A stretch of DNA of 64,000 bases from Anisus vortex (GCA_949126835.1 OX421496.1:21531844-21595843); one strand, 5' to 3'. Positions 32,428 to 43,606 are shown, counted from the stretch's first letter. Program-made: numbers and translations. Notes: a model not told the origin generated them from the letters alone.

Positions 32428-35400
32428 TTACTCATTGCCTACGCCCAACGCTGCGCCAACGCCGACTGCCAGACCAAAACCTCCACCAAAGGCATCTTGG
32501 CACTGCAGCTCTTGGTGGCAAGCGCCTCCAAACGGGCAAACAGTCACCCTCTGGCAAGTCTGACCGAAAGGACAGAAGGGCAAGCATCTGTTCACGACAC
32601 ACTGAGGGTGATGGCTGGTCACTGCCCATGGTTGACCAAAGGGTGACTTGTTGTAGCAGCAGTTTCCGTGACCCAGTCCATCGGACACGCAGTGTGAATC
32701 GAATGGGCAATCTCCGGGAACGAACGGGCTACACCTCCTTGGCACTAGTTGCCTGAAATAAAATTAATATGGTTAGATACTCATTTGTTTAAAACAACAG
32801 CACCCACACACAAACACACACACATAGGGTAAAACCCCGGTTTTAACATCCCTAATTATAATCCAATGGGCAAATTTGTCTTTTTTTTTTAGTATGCTAA
32901 CTATAGCTACATACTACCAATAATTTCAGAGTTAGATTTCGTTATTACATTTGTTTATTGGTAGGCCTACTCAGTGGTTTATCGACAAGTGTTGCACTGC
33001 TACTTTGAAATTCCTACATTCCCTGTAATGTCGGTTCTATAAAACCGGTTTAAAACCGGATTTTGATTCCCCCCCCCCCCCCCCGCAATGTTACAAGTCA
33101 CAGATCGGAAAAGACAAATGAGCGTAGTTTTGTAGGTGTATTTGAAAAATATTTCAAACTTAATAAGTGTTTGCATATCTTTCAAGAGGTTGATTTGTGT
33201 GAATACATTATGATTTTGTACACTTTACCATAACATTCTTTAGAAATAAAAAAAATATGGGCTAATTGATTAAAACCGATAATAGCTTTCAATAGTGATA
33301 ATTTGTGCACCGTGGACTTAGACTTGTAAAATAATGTATTGAACAGGATCACGTAGCGCCAATCAAAAGTCAAAGGAATGTGTATTTAATGCTGCCGTTA
33401 ATAATAAAGCATAGACGCGGTGTCTAGCCGAATTGTTCAGGGTCACAGGACAAAACTAGTTTGCTCTCTCCATTGCGTACATCAAAGAGTCGTCGTCGGC
33501 ATCCGTCCGTCTCGAGTGACGATGGTGTAGCTTCATGGGTGAGGTATCCAACTTCACCGCCGAGAATGGCTGTGTAGGCCAACCCGGGAGGGGCAATCAC
33601 TGCCGCACTTAAGGCACATCAAACAGTAGCGCACATCTAAACGATGAGCCGACATTTGGTTTGATGTTGTTTTTATCGCAAGCCATAATTGGTATTTGGA
33701 GAAAAAAATAGAAACACAATATCTAAGACTAAATAGTATTAGCAAGGCATTTCAAGAATTGTTTTGCGTGAATCCAACATTATTTTTTTTTAAATATTTC
33801 CATCAGAACCAATAAAAAAAAAATAAAGAGTATGCTACTTGAAGTAATGATTACCTTCCAACCAACAAACCGAAATTCGGTTTTAAAAATCAAAACCGGT
33901 TTTCAGATTCAAAACCGGAATCCGGTATTCCGGTTTTCGTTTAACATCCCTAATTATAATATATAAGAACACAATCCAAAGTGAAAACCACTGGAGACCC
34001 TAAATAGAGCAAAATCCACTTTCACTTGACCCGGAAATCCTCTACAGGGAGACTGCATAAAAGAAATATTGGTATATGTTTGTTAGAATTAGCAGAATAA
34101 CTTACGTGTGGGTAAGACGATCGCCGGTCAAAACTGCCTCAAGGAAATGGTGTCTGTGACATACTGCATCCACACCTTAAAGTAAGCAAACAAAAGTTAT
34201 GGGTATCAGATGGATTGCTGAAATATGATTTCAACTAAGGCCTCTTTTGAGGAAAATAAGTAGGCCTAATACATCAAAGGCTTTATATTAAACAAACATC
34301 TAATACAATACATCTACACAGTTCTTTTACTTTTAATTTCTGCTAGAACAAGAGACTATACTATGGGTTCTTGTTATTTATACACTCTGACCTCTTGGTA
34401 CACATGGGACGCAGGCTGGGTGTGGAGCGCAGAAATGGCATTCCTGGACAACTCTGCAGACTAGCCCGAACCCACATCTCACGTTATTACACAGGCTGTG
34501 GACCGGCAAGTGGGGAGGAAAGCCTGGACCTGGCGGGAACCCTGGACCTGGCGGGAACCCTGGTTGCAGCTGTGCACTGACCATGCACATTACACACACC
34601 TGTGGATAGGTGGATGGATAGAGAGATCGAGGGATGGGTCAAGTGATAGATGGATAGCTAGATAAATAAAAACTTCCAAGTCAGACACCAGTATTCATTT
34701 ACAGAAGAACAAAGGGAATGTATTGGACAGTAATAGGCCTACAAATTTTTATCATTTGCGCACTGGCACATATTATGTATTAGACGCCCGACTTCAATGA
34801 GACATTAATTTATGCAAACGCAGGGCCGTATTTAGGATTGTGGGGGCCCTGTTCCCAAATTTGTATGTTTCACTTAGCTTGATTGGACTGGAGCGCTCAA
34901 AATCGTAAGGGAATAAATGTTGTTGTTTTTTTACATTTTCAACGAAAGACTGGGGATGTCAATAAAAAAATTCTTTTTGGGATGTGTGGGGGCCCCTTTT
35001 GTGTGGAGGCCCCTGTTCCAATGGAACACGAGGAACATGCCTAAATACGCCACTGTGCAAACGCATAGTTTGTTGAAATAATTGCTTTTCAGCATTTAAG
35101 TTTTCCTTAGTTTTTATTGGGCGTTTTTGTTAGCCTTCTTATGCAAATAATATAACAAAATTAAATTAAAATTCCACCACATCATATTAAATCCTGTAAC
35201 TTTTACGGGAAAAAAATAAAATTTTCACAACAAAACGAATGAATCGCAAATAATTTAAGAATTAATAAAGTGAAATATAATTTTGATGTGTTTAAAGATC
35301 TGACAAATGAAAGCAAAAAACATTTTTCAAAGACGTACCATCCTAAATGTTTACTAACACTGAGCTATAAGCTTATATAATTTGAGCAACAAAACATTTT

Positions 35401-36169
35401 ATTAAGTATACTAGATACATTTATCATAATTATTGACTATCTTTTCTTATACATTACAGACGCTCCTTCACTTAAAGTTTGAGTCTAGGCTTGCATTTCT
35501 AAAAAAAATTGTGTTTTAAATGATGTTAATGTTAAGTTATTGGTTCTCCTGGTTTGTCCATGCCATGCCCGGATACCACTCGGGAAGAAAGAGTACTTAT
35601 AGATATATGCATTTGTTCTCGACAATGTATATATTGCTTCAGTTTTTAAAAATTAAATTTGGACTCGTTTTTTTAAAAACTATTTATTGAGAAAATAAAA
35701 GTTAAAAAAACCCCACGACAGTTTTATTACATCTTAAGCATTTAAATAAATATATATATAAAAAACTAATGAAAAGAGAGAAGAGATACACAAAATTGAC
35801 AAATGAGTCAACAGAAATGTTTAAAACGACATAATTAGAGAAAAACAAATAATAAAATGGAATAAGAATAATATAATAGGAATATATTAGGCTAAGAACC
35901 ATTCAGGCAGCGCCTCCATGCGTCCTGGCAACTAAAAGCGCTTATAGCCTACCGTTTTTATGTTGTTAGATAAAATAGGTAAAACATATATTCTACATAG
36001 TGTGAGTATTCAAATTCAAGAGAGAAAGAGAGACAGAAAGAGTGAAGAAGATAAAATAAAGACAGTTAACGGCGACTGTACACTCAACACTGAAAAGAAA
36101 ACCTTTATCAAAGCGATTAACTGTACTCACCAGGACTAAGAGGGGAGATAAGAAGGTTCTAATGTTCAT
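32428..36169 (-). CDS. Secreted cysteine-rich protein, 213 aa, 4 exons (family not recognised)
   Basis: Exons (minus strand): 36169-36131, 34599-34392, 34175-34106, 32752-32428. Phases 0, 1 and 2 agree and the sum is 642 nt. Acceptors are good; the exon-2 donor (GTCAGA) is weak. Exon 1 starts MNIRTFLSPLLVL and exon 2 continues VCVMCMVSAQLQPG, together a clear signal peptide with cleavage likely after SA (about residue 22). The mature part has a Pro/Gly stretch with PGFPPG repeats, then 20 cysteines. One block is CNNVRCGFGLVCRVVQEC with CAPHPACVPCV; the last exon has paired motifs CPFGQTC and CPFGGAC and ends in a Gly-rich tail. I do not recognise the family; such C-x(4)-C-x(5)-C patterns occur in molluscan extracellular proteins. 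Gene structure is inferred from splice logic. Confidence 0.75.
32838..33960. mobile_element. hAT-like element, second rearranged copy (in intron 3 of the Cys-rich gene)
   Basis: The right end, TTTAACATCCCTA to 33952, matches that of the copy at 575-1133 and is followed by ATTATAAT. The identical phrase TAACATCCCTAATTATAAT also occurs at 32844-32862, so end plus flank is duplicated. The shared body (minus-strand LINE-tail remnant, 33455-33720) is recognisable. Between the left arm (CTATAAAACCGGTTT, 33035-33049) and the body there are about 400 extra bases including a poly-C run. The copy has therefore been rearranged or interrupted. Confidence 0.65.
34605..34672. repeat. Degenerate (GGAT/GATA)n stretch
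   Basis: Runs of TGGATAGG, TGGATGGATAGAGAGAT and GATAGATGGATAGCTAGATAAATAAA next to the exon-2 acceptor of the minus-strand gene. Confidence 0.7.
34821..35055. mobile_element. hAT-like MITE, 235 bp, TSD TGCAAACG (intron 1 of the Cys-rich gene)
   Basis: Termini CAGGGCCGTATTTAG (34821-34835) and CTAAATACGCCACTG (35041-35055) are inverted repeats with two mismatches. The 8-bp repeat TGCAAACG flanks the element on both sides (34813-34820 and 35056-35063). Subterminal GGGGGCCCTGTTCC and GGGGGCCCC patches are typical of this type. Confidence 0.85.
35448..35600 (-). mobile_element. LINE 3' end, minus strand
   Basis: Read on the minus strand: TCTTTCTTCCCGAGTGG, GGCATGG, ACCAGGAGAACC, and the tail GAAGGAGCGTCTGTAATGTA. 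Same family as 28655-28880 and 30650-30800, here in intron 1 of the minus-strand gene. Confidence 0.7.
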
Positions 36170-36263
36170 GATTGTTGTCTACCCTTTTGTGTCTCCACGT
36201 CTCAAACACTCGTGTTGATTGCACGTAAGTAAGCGAGCCCTTTTGTCAAGTAATAGGGCCACC

Positions 36264-36273
36264 CAATATATAG
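36264..36273 (-). promoter_or_regulatory. TATA box of the secreted Cys-rich gene
   Basis: CCTATATATTG on the minus strand, about 95-100 nt upstream of the ATG at 36169. A start site 25-30 nt downstream would give a 5' UTR of about 70 nt. Strong TATA boxes are common in tissue-specific secreted-protein genes. Confidence 0.5.
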
Positions 36274-36630
36274 GCAGCAGGAGTCATAAAATTTCGGCGC
36301 ACGACGTATGTCATCAATATTAAAGTCGGGGGGAGACTGCGAGCTTCCTTCTTTTGACATAAGTGACATTGGAGAGGTTAAATCTTAATGCCTTAACTAG
36401 ACATTATCTTTGAATAATGTCAGGGCTAGGAACGTTTGAAGAGTGCTGGCGAGTTGTGCGTGACTCTAGTACTCTAGAGCTTTAGTTTCTGTTCTACAAT
36501 ATTTCACCCAACCAAATGTAACAACGAGTGCAATGTATACATTTTTTTTTATTGATATAAAAATATACACAGATCTACTAAATAGGGACATATAGATCTT
36601 CTAAATGGGGACACACACGTATATAGATCT

Positions 36631-36662
36631 TGTCACGATTCTGGATTAAATCGTAACCTTAT
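36631..36662 (+). repeat. 5' LTR of element B, first 32 bp (split by element A)
   Basis: TGTCACGATTCTGGATTAAA and the following 12 bases equal the start of the 3' LTR at 50733. The LTR resumes at 44068 after one extra copy of CTTAT. Confidence 0.95.
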
Positions 36663-37025
36663 TGTGATGATTTAAAATATATATAGTTATTTTAGTGGGA
36701 CATAATTTGTATAATCTCTAACCCGGTGTTAATGTACAGAATAAACGAGTGACGTTTTACGATAAAAACAATGACGTGGGAGTTAGATTGAACGTAGCGT
36801 ACATTTGAAGATAAAGACAGACGACCTAAGAATTTGGTAGTGGAAAGACGTGTTTTAGACTAGGCTATAGAACTGTGGTGTATTTGAATTCATCTTGTAC
36901 ATAAATTGCATTAAATATTGAGTTCTCATGTTTACTACAAGCCGGCAGTTTGTTCATTGATTATTAATATATAATGTGATCTCCCTGAGAGTTGTATACA
37001 TAGTAATTACAAAATAACGGTCACA
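36663..37025 (+). repeat. 5' LTR of element A
   Basis: 363 bp, TG...CA ends, almost identical to 43700-44062. AATAAA-like motifs (GAATAAACG near 36741) could serve as the LTR polyA signal. Confidence 0.97.
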
Positions 37026-38171
37026 TTATTTGGCGCCCAACTAAAGTTCGGAAGCTCAAGGTGAATTCGGAAAACCAACGTGGAATATTGAAAATCAACG
37101 GAGAATGTTGAAGGAGAATCAAGGTGAATATTATTGAAAATCAATTTGAAAGAAAGCCTACAATATATTGTGAAGCACAGCTTAAAGAATACCGCAAATG
37201 AACGTTTCTTACGACTAAAAGAAGACTAAAATTCATTGAGAAGAAATATCGACGAGAAAGAAAATTTGACGGTTTAACAGTATAGCATAGCACGTCTTGG
37301 AAATAAGCGCTACCAGTACATAACGGTGTACATGAAGATAGAAACGGAAGTTTATGTATGTTACCAAGCAAGTCGGTTAAAAAGGCTACTAGAAAATTGG
37401 AAGTTGAAAGGCGTCTCGGATACATTTTAAAAGTATCGAAAGTGGTAACAATTATTGAAACAATAGTGAAGCTGTGGTTAATAGGACAAGCTAAGTTTGT
37501 CAAGTGAAGAGATTAAAAAAGAATCTCCGTAGAACTAGTGAATGGTTCGAGAAAAGAAGAATACTTCAGAATAGTCACAGAACTAGAAGTCAGTGCAGTA
37601 CAGTAGCAGAAGTCAAGTGAATTTGGAAGTAAAAAGAAACTTCAACAAAGTGAAAGGATTGTAATCCTTAAGGAATTAATGAACATACTTCGTGCTGAAA
37701 GAACCTGTGTGGTGGAGAATCGTTTCGGATCTGGAACCTGGATTCGGAGACGGAAGGAAAAGGAACGCGTTTATTAAGATAAGTAAACTGGTGTATACGT
37801 TATGTTGTAGTATAGTATATGCCTAGATTTTTCTTGTGAAATCACTGGCATGTATTAGTTTCTTTTAGGAATTTTGTGTATACACTTATTGAAAAGTCAC
37901 TGTAAGTCAGGTTAGTTGAAAAAGACTTTTCATAAGTGTATATTACATAATATATGTTAGATTGTATAGTCTTGTATGCACAGTGTTATCATATTGTTTA
38001 TATATTTGTCATAGTAAATTTTTTGTGAATCTCGAGTCTCATCTACTATCTGTGGTGTTCTTATTTTTATATGTATTGATTATTATATTGATATTTATTT
38101 TATGAATATTTGTAATATTGATTACATTTTAAATTATATTAGTTTGTTGTAGTTATATATATTAATTGAAA
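37026..38171 (+). other. Leader of element A (PBS and long untranslated region)
   Basis: PBS TGGCGCCCAAC at 37031-37041, five bases after the LTR. The next 1.1 kb is A-rich and has no long plus-strand frame; minus-strand frames here look accidental. Leaders of this length occur in Gmr1-like and other gypsy elements. Confidence 0.7.
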
Positions 38172-41100
38172 ATGGAGTGTCCCTCAATGGAGACATATGC
38201 GCTGTACATAAATTATGGTAAGGAGTTGGGATATACTGGTAAAGAGTTGGATGAGTGGGTGGAGAGAAAATGGAGAGAGTATTTAGAGGCTAAAGAAAAA
38301 GAAAGAGAAGAAAGGGCTAAAGAAAAAGCTAGAGCTGATGAGATTGAGCTAGAGAGATTAAAACAAATTGAAAAAGCTAGAGCTGATGAGATGGAATTAA
38401 AGAGATTAGAGATAGAGTTTAAAAAGTTAGAATTAGAAGCTAAAAATAACACTGCAAATGTAAACATTGGAGTCACTAGACCTGTTGTTGACCAGGAAAT
38501 GGCTATTAGAAATAATATGTGCAGATTTACTTTCCAATTATTTAATGAAAAGGATGGTTCTATTGATACATTTCTAAAAAAATTTGAAATGGAAATGGAG
38601 AGACAAAATTTTTCTTCATGTTATTGGTCTGGACTACTGGGAAAATCCTTTACAGGAGATATTCCATCAAAAATTTGTATGGAACAATCAGATTATGCAT
38701 CTGTCAAGGAACAATTGTTAAGACATTTTGGAAGTACAGAGGAGGCTTATAGAAAGAAATTTTTTGAAATGACTTTATCAAAGGAAGAAGATCCAAAAAG
38801 TTATTTTGACTCATTGACAAGTGCTATGGACAAATGGTTAAAATGTGCTAAAATAGAAAAATCATTTGAGGAACTGAAGAATTTTATTATTAGAGATAAG
38901 GCAATATATTCACTCGATAAGACTCTCAAAGCATTCATTCAGGAGAGATCTCCCAAGACTATAGAGGAAATAGTTGACCTGATTAGGAACTATAAATTAG
39001 CTCATCCCATGGCACCTACTTCTAAAGGAGAGGATTACCAGGATATAATATGCTTTGCTAAAGGCAATGATAATTTTCAAAGAGGAAGACAATTATCAAG
39101 GAGCAAGATGAAGTGTGGTAATTGCGGAAGAAATAACCATGTTACTAAGGATTGTAAAGATAAGAGAGATAACACATTGACATGTTTTATATGTAAAAAG
39201 AAAGGACATATAGCAAGAAATTGCTTCAGAAGGTCAAATTCTGCTGGAAACAATAATAATAATAATAGATCTCAGGGATGTACACAACAGAGAGATCACA
39301 ACTCCAGATTTAATCAGAACAGGAATCATTGTGGAGCTGTGTTATCAAGAAGCAAAGGAATAAAGTTTTTTCCAGGATATGTGGGATTAATACCAGTTTT
39401 CGCAGTTCGTGACACGGGAGCCTCTGTCATTGCAATAAACAGCAAATATGTTCAGTCAAATCAATACACTGGTGAGGTAGCAGATTGTACATCATTTGAT
39501 GGAAGAGTGATTAAATTGAGGTTGGCCTACATTGATATTAGAACACCATATATTACAGGTAGAGTACTGGCTCATGTTATAAATGATGCACCAATTGATT
39601 TAATTATTGGAAATGTTGAATCAGTTAAAGAATGTACTAGAGAGGAAATAGAAACATGGGAATTTAATAATAAGCAAGCACAATGTAATGTGATTCATGA
39701 ATGTAAAGCAAGCAATACTGAAGAAAGTCAGACAATGGTGAATAATGAAAAAGACACATCAGTTGATAGTGAATCATTACTGAATGAAAACTTTAATTTG
39801 GAAAAATTCAAAAAGGAACAAAGAGAGGATACTACATTGAATAGACTATTCAAATCTACAGAGAAAGGAAATACTAATAAAAATAGTGTATGCAAAGTGA
39901 AAAATGATACACAACTATTAGTCAGAGAGATACTCATAAATGGCAGACAAATGGAACAAATAGTTGTACCATATAAATATAGAACAGAAATAATGACTAA
40001 TGCTCATTCTATACCATTGGCTGGTCATATGGGAGTTGGCAAAACCAAAAACAGAATAATACAACATTACTTTTGGCCTAAAATGTCCAAAGATGTGAAA
40101 AGATTTGTTAAACAATGCAAAGTGTGTCAGATGAAAGGATCTGGAAGTAATTTTACCAAAGCACCAATACAAACAGGAGTGACTGCAACTAGACCATTTC
40201 AGAAGGTAGCCATAGATATCATTGGTTTGATGCCTATTATGTCTAACAGAGGACATAGATATATCCTTACATTGATTGATATATGTTCAAGGTATGCAGA
40301 GGCAGTACCATTAAAGAAAATTGAATCTACAGATATAGTGCAAGCATTATATTTAATATTTACTAGAATTGGATTTCCTGAAGAAATAATATCAGATAGA
40401 GGAACTCAATTTACATCAAAATTGACTAAGGAATTTATGGAAACATTTGGAATAAAGCAGAAGTTTACAACACCCTATCATCCACAATGTAATGGAATGT
40501 GTGAGAGATTTAATAAAACTCTCAAGGAAATGTTGTCAAAAGTTAGTAATGAGGATCCAAAGAATTGGGATTTGGCAATTCCATCAATTTTATTTGCATA
40601 TAGAGAAACTACTCATGATAGTACAGGTTTTTCACCATTTCAATTGATATATGGAAATAATCCAAGAAATCCACTTAGTATTCTTAAAGAACCATTGGTA
40701 GGTACTAGTGAAAACAAGGAAATGACTAATTATGAGTTAGTTACAAATAAGAAACAACAATTAGAAATTGCTTTGGAAGAGGCTAGAAAGAATTCAGACA
40801 ATAATAAGGAAAAGAAAATAAATAGAGTAAATCAGGATAGGAAACTAAGAACCTTGGAACCAGGAGATAAAGCTTTGCTAAAATTAAAAAATCAAAATAA
40901 CAAACTATTTACTGAATGGCTAGGGCCATATGATGTGGTTAGAAAGGTCACAGATGTGGATTATGAGATAAGAATTAAGGATCAACTTAAAGTTTTTCAT
41001 ATTAATAATTTAAAAAAGTATAATGATCAATCAGTAGAAAGCAATATATGCTGTAGTATAATATCAGAAGAAATTAAAGAGGATATTGAAGAAATAGCAA

Positions 41101-42527
41101 CAGTGAATACACAGGGTCAGCAAACATATAAAGATGTGAATTTAGAGAAATTGACACATGAACAAGCATATGAGATGGCAAAAATAATACACAGGCATAA
41201 GAGTATATTTTCTGATTTGCCTGGCAAGACCAATGTCATACAACATGACATTATTGTAACAGATGATAAGCCGGTGAGACTAAAACCATACACAATCCCT
41301 ATTCATTTGAGGGATAACTTGCAAAAAGAGATAGATGAGCTTGTGAGTATGGGGTTGATAGAGCCATCCAATTCAGCATATGCATCTCCAATAGTATTAG
41401 TTAAGAAAAAAGATAAAACTATAAGGTTGTGTGTGGACTATAGGAAGCTGAATAATGTTACTCTCTTTGACCCATATCCTATGAACAATGCTGAAGATAT
41501 TATGGCTCAGCTATCCAATGCAACTATTTTTTCTAAATTGGATATGGCTAAAGGGTACTATCAAGTAGGTTTAACTGATAGAGCTAAACCATTTACAAGT
41601 TTTGTTACTCCATTGGGGTTATATCAATGGAAGGTGATGAGTTTTGGGTTGGTGAATGCTCCTGCAACTTTTAACAGGATGATGGGTATGATTCTAGGAC
41701 ATAGGAAGGATACGATATTTTATTTGGATGACATATGTGTTTTTAATGATACTTGGGAAAATCATTTAAAAAGTCTTAATGATATCTTTGAAATTATAGA
41801 AAAACATAATTTGACAATTAAACCTAACAAATTAGAAATAGGCATGAAAGAAATTACTTTTTTGGGACACAAGATATCCAATAACACCATTAAGCCATTC
41901 GAGGAGAATATTACTAAAATCCTTAAAATTGACATTCCAAGAAATAAAAAAGAAGTGAGGAGTCTTCTAGGTGTATGTAATTTTTATAGGAAATTTATTC
42001 CTAATTTTTCAGAGATGGTAGCTCCATTGACTGAACTTATTAAAAAGAAAAGCCCAATTAAAATAATTTGGTCTCAGGAGTGTGAAATGGCATTAAATAG
42101 GATAAAGGTTGCTTTTTCTGGACAACCTATATTAAGACTACCAGACATTAAAAAAAGATTTGTGGTTTTGACTGATGCAAGTTTGGTTGGTTTGGGAGGA
42201 ATTTTGGGACAATATCATGACAATGTCTTACACCCGATTCAGTATATTAGCAGGAAATTAAGTGAGGCTGAGGTTAGGTATGCAACAGTAGAACGGGAAG
42301 CTCTTGGTGTGGTTTGGTGTATTACTAAATTGGCAAGGTACTTGATGGGTACAAAGTTTGTTCTTATGACTGACCATAAGCCTTTGTCCTTTATAAATCA
42401 GAACAAGCTAAACAATAGTAGGATAGCAAGATGGTCACTTATACTGCAGGCATACAGTTTTACTGTGGAAAATATACCTGGGGTGGATAATATATTGGCT
42501 GATTTGTTGTCTAGATGTGGTGTTTAA
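38172..42527 (+). CDS. Gag-Pol polyprotein of element A (1451 aa; order GAG-PR-INT-RT-RH)
   Basis: Start ATG at 38172 (MECPSMETYALY); the earlier in-frame TTG is not a start. Regions: charged coiled coil about 25-100; retrotransposon gag core about 105-280; two CCHC knuckles from C315 (CGNCGRNNHVTKDC) and C338 (CFICKKKGHIARNC); aspartic protease with DTG at D414; integrase HHCC from H612 and DDE core D682, D742, E778 with the usual 35-residue spacing; reverse transcriptase with CVDYRKLN and LDD (D1186, D1187); RNase H with D1335 and TDHKP at about 1401. Integrase precedes RT, unlike standard Ty3/gypsy. All catalytic residues I checked are present and there is no stop or frameshift, so it could be active. 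Confidence 0.96.
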   Translation: MECPSMETYALYINYGKELGYTGKELDEWVERKWREYLEAKEKEREERAKEKARADEIELERLKQIEKARADEMELKRLEIEFKKLELEAKNNTANVNIGVTRPVVDQEMAIRNNMCRFTFQLFNEKDGSIDTFLKKFEMEMERQNFSSCYWSGLLGKSFTGDIPSKICMEQSDYASVKEQLLRHFGSTEEAYRKKFFEMTLSKEEDPKSYFDSLTSAMDKWLKCAKIEKSFEELKNFIIRDKAIYSLDKTLKAFIQERSPKTIEEIVDLIRNYKLAHPMAPTSKGEDYQDIICFAKGNDNFQRGRQLSRSKMKCGNCGRNNHVTKDCKDKRDNTLTCFICKKKGHIARNCFRRSNSAGNNNNNNRSQGCTQQRDHNSRFNQNRNHCGAVLSRSKGIKFFPGYVGLIPVFAVRDTGASVIAINSKYVQSNQYTGEVADCTSFDGRVIKLRLAYIDIRTPYITGRVLAHVINDAPIDLIIGNVESVKECTREEIETWEFNNKQAQCNVIHECKASNTEESQTMVNNEKDTSVDSESLLNENFNLEKFKKEQREDTTLNRLFKSTEKGNTNKNSVCKVKNDTQLLVREILINGRQMEQIVVPYKYRTEIMTNAHSIPLAGHMGVGKTKNRIIQHYFWPKMSKDVKRFVKQCKVCQMKGSGSNFTKAPIQTGVTATRPFQKVAIDIIGLMPIMSNRGHRYILTLIDICSRYAEAVPLKKIESTDIVQALYLIFTRIGFPEEIISDRGTQFTSKLTKEFMETFGIKQKFTTPYHPQCNGMCERFNKTLKEMLSKVSNEDPKNWDLAIPSILFAYRETTHDSTGFSPFQLIYGNNPRNPLSILKEPLVGTSENKEMTNYELVTNKKQQLEIALEEARKNSDNNKEKKINRVNQDRKLRTLEPGDKALLKLKNQNNKLFTEWLGPYDVVRKVTDVDYEIRIKDQLKVFHINNLKKYNDQSVESNICCSIISEEIKEDIEEIATVNTQGQQTYKDVNLEKLTHEQAYEMAKIIHRHKSIFSDLPGKTNVIQHDIIVTDDKPVRLKPYTIPIHLRDNLQKEIDELVSMGLIEPSNSAYASPIVLVKKKDKTIRLCVDYRKLNNVTLFDPYPMNNAEDIMAQLSNATIFSKLDMAKGYYQVGLTDRAKPFTSFVTPLGLYQWKVMSFGLVNAPATFNRMMGMILGHRKDTIFYLDDICVFNDTWENHLKSLNDIFEIIEKHNLTIKPNKLEIGMKEITFLGHKISNNTIKPFEENITKILKIDIPRNKKEVRSLLGVCNFYRKFIPNFSEMVAPLTELIKKKSPIKIIWSQECEMALNRIKVAFSGQPILRLPDIKKRFVVLTDASLVGLGGILGQYHDNVLHPIQYISRKLSEAEVRYATVEREALGVVWCITKLARYLMGTKFVLMTDHKPLSFINQNKLNNSRIARWSLILQAYSFTVENIPGVDNILADLLSRCGV

Positions 42528-42810
42528 GGTGTGTTGTTTGATACGTAATCACCAGTTTGGAACGCGGTTAAAAATTATTTTTCATGTAAATACAAAGTAT
42601 AGATACGGTGTTAATGAAATATTGATTTTTTCCAAAGGTTCTGGATGAGAAATGGTTCTACAACGGAAGCACGGTGATTCAAGCACAACGTACCATTTGT
42701 AAGTGAGAGATGTTCTATCACGTCCTCACATTATCGTGAACGGTTTTTATGGACACCATATCAAACGCAAACATGAAGACATCATATGAAGAGTACATTT
42801 ATGGTGCTGA

Positions 42811-43040
42811 CATGGAATCGAGGTCTTGTCATCGCTATATCAAGGTATATTGACATTATCAACATGGAATCGAGGTCATGTCATCGCTATATCAAGGTAT
42901 ATTGACATTATCAACATGGAATCGAGGTCATGTCATCGCTATATCAAGGTATATTGACATAATCAACATAGAATCGAGGTTATGTCGTCGCATTATTAAG
43001 GTACATTTACATTGTCAACGCGGAATGAAGGTCATGACAT
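42811..43040 (+). repeat. 52-bp tandem repeat in element A, about 4.4 copies
   Basis: Unit CATGGAATCGAGGTCATGTC then ATCGCTATATCAAGGTATAT then TGACATTATCAA. The first three copies are nearly identical; later ones diverge (CATAGAATCGAGGTTATGTC, CGCGGAATGAAGGTCATGAC). Confidence 0.93.
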
Positions 43041-43261
43041 CAACATATGGAGGAATCAACAGATCAACACATTATTGATAACATTATAAATTTTTTTTTT
43101 TTTTGGTTTATGACCAATTCAACACTATATTGCTTACAGACAGACAGCTCGTGGTTAAGTATTCAATGGTAAATTCTTGAGATGTATCTGTGAACAATGC
43201 ATTGTAATTATTGTTGTGACATTATTGGAACTATTTTATCAAGGTGTTGAAACTCTACAGG

Positions 43262-43606
43262 ATGGATAATCTACAAAGGACCTATGAAATATTCAATGAA
43301 TGTATTGTTGGACGTTCAGAAGAGGAATGTTGCAATGATATTACATGGACCAGTATGATTTGTTATGTTTTCGGATTTGATGATATTTATACTATTGGTT
43401 TGTGTATTCTATCAATACAGGACAGGATATACTGTGGAACCTTATGGACCTATATGTATTATATGTATTATGGACCTATTAGTGAAAGTTATTGGTTAAC
43501 ATATATTGATGAATACGTTGGTTTTGTTATATGTTATTTGTGTTGCATAACATGTTTTGATATAAATTGGGATAATTGTAATTTTTCATATAGTTCTAGT
43601 TATTGA
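43262..43606 (+). CDS. Small post-pol ORF in element A, 114 aa (unknown)
   Basis: Frame starting MDNLQRTYEIFNECIVG. It is Tyr/Cys/Ile-rich with two hydrophobic stretches (SMICYVFGFDDIYTIGLCIL and YVGFVICYLCCITCF) that could span a membrane. It sits where env lies in env-bearing elements, but has no recognisable envelope motif, signal peptide or furin-like site. It may be chance. No function proposed. Confidence 0.3.
   Translation: MDNLQRTYEIFNECIVGRSEEECCNDITWTSMICYVFGFDDIYTIGLCILSIQDRIYCGTLWTYMYYMYYGPISESYWLTYIDEYVGFVICYLCCITCFDINWDNCNFSYSSSY

Noticed and set aside
32418..32756. 112-aa plus-strand frame opposite the Cys-rich exon 4
   Set aside because: The minus-strand frame has splice sites, polyA signal and regular cysteines; the plus frame has none.
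43262..43606. Retroviral envelope gene in element A
   Set aside because: Position fits, but no signal peptide, cleavage site or fusion-peptide pattern is visible and the frame is very short.
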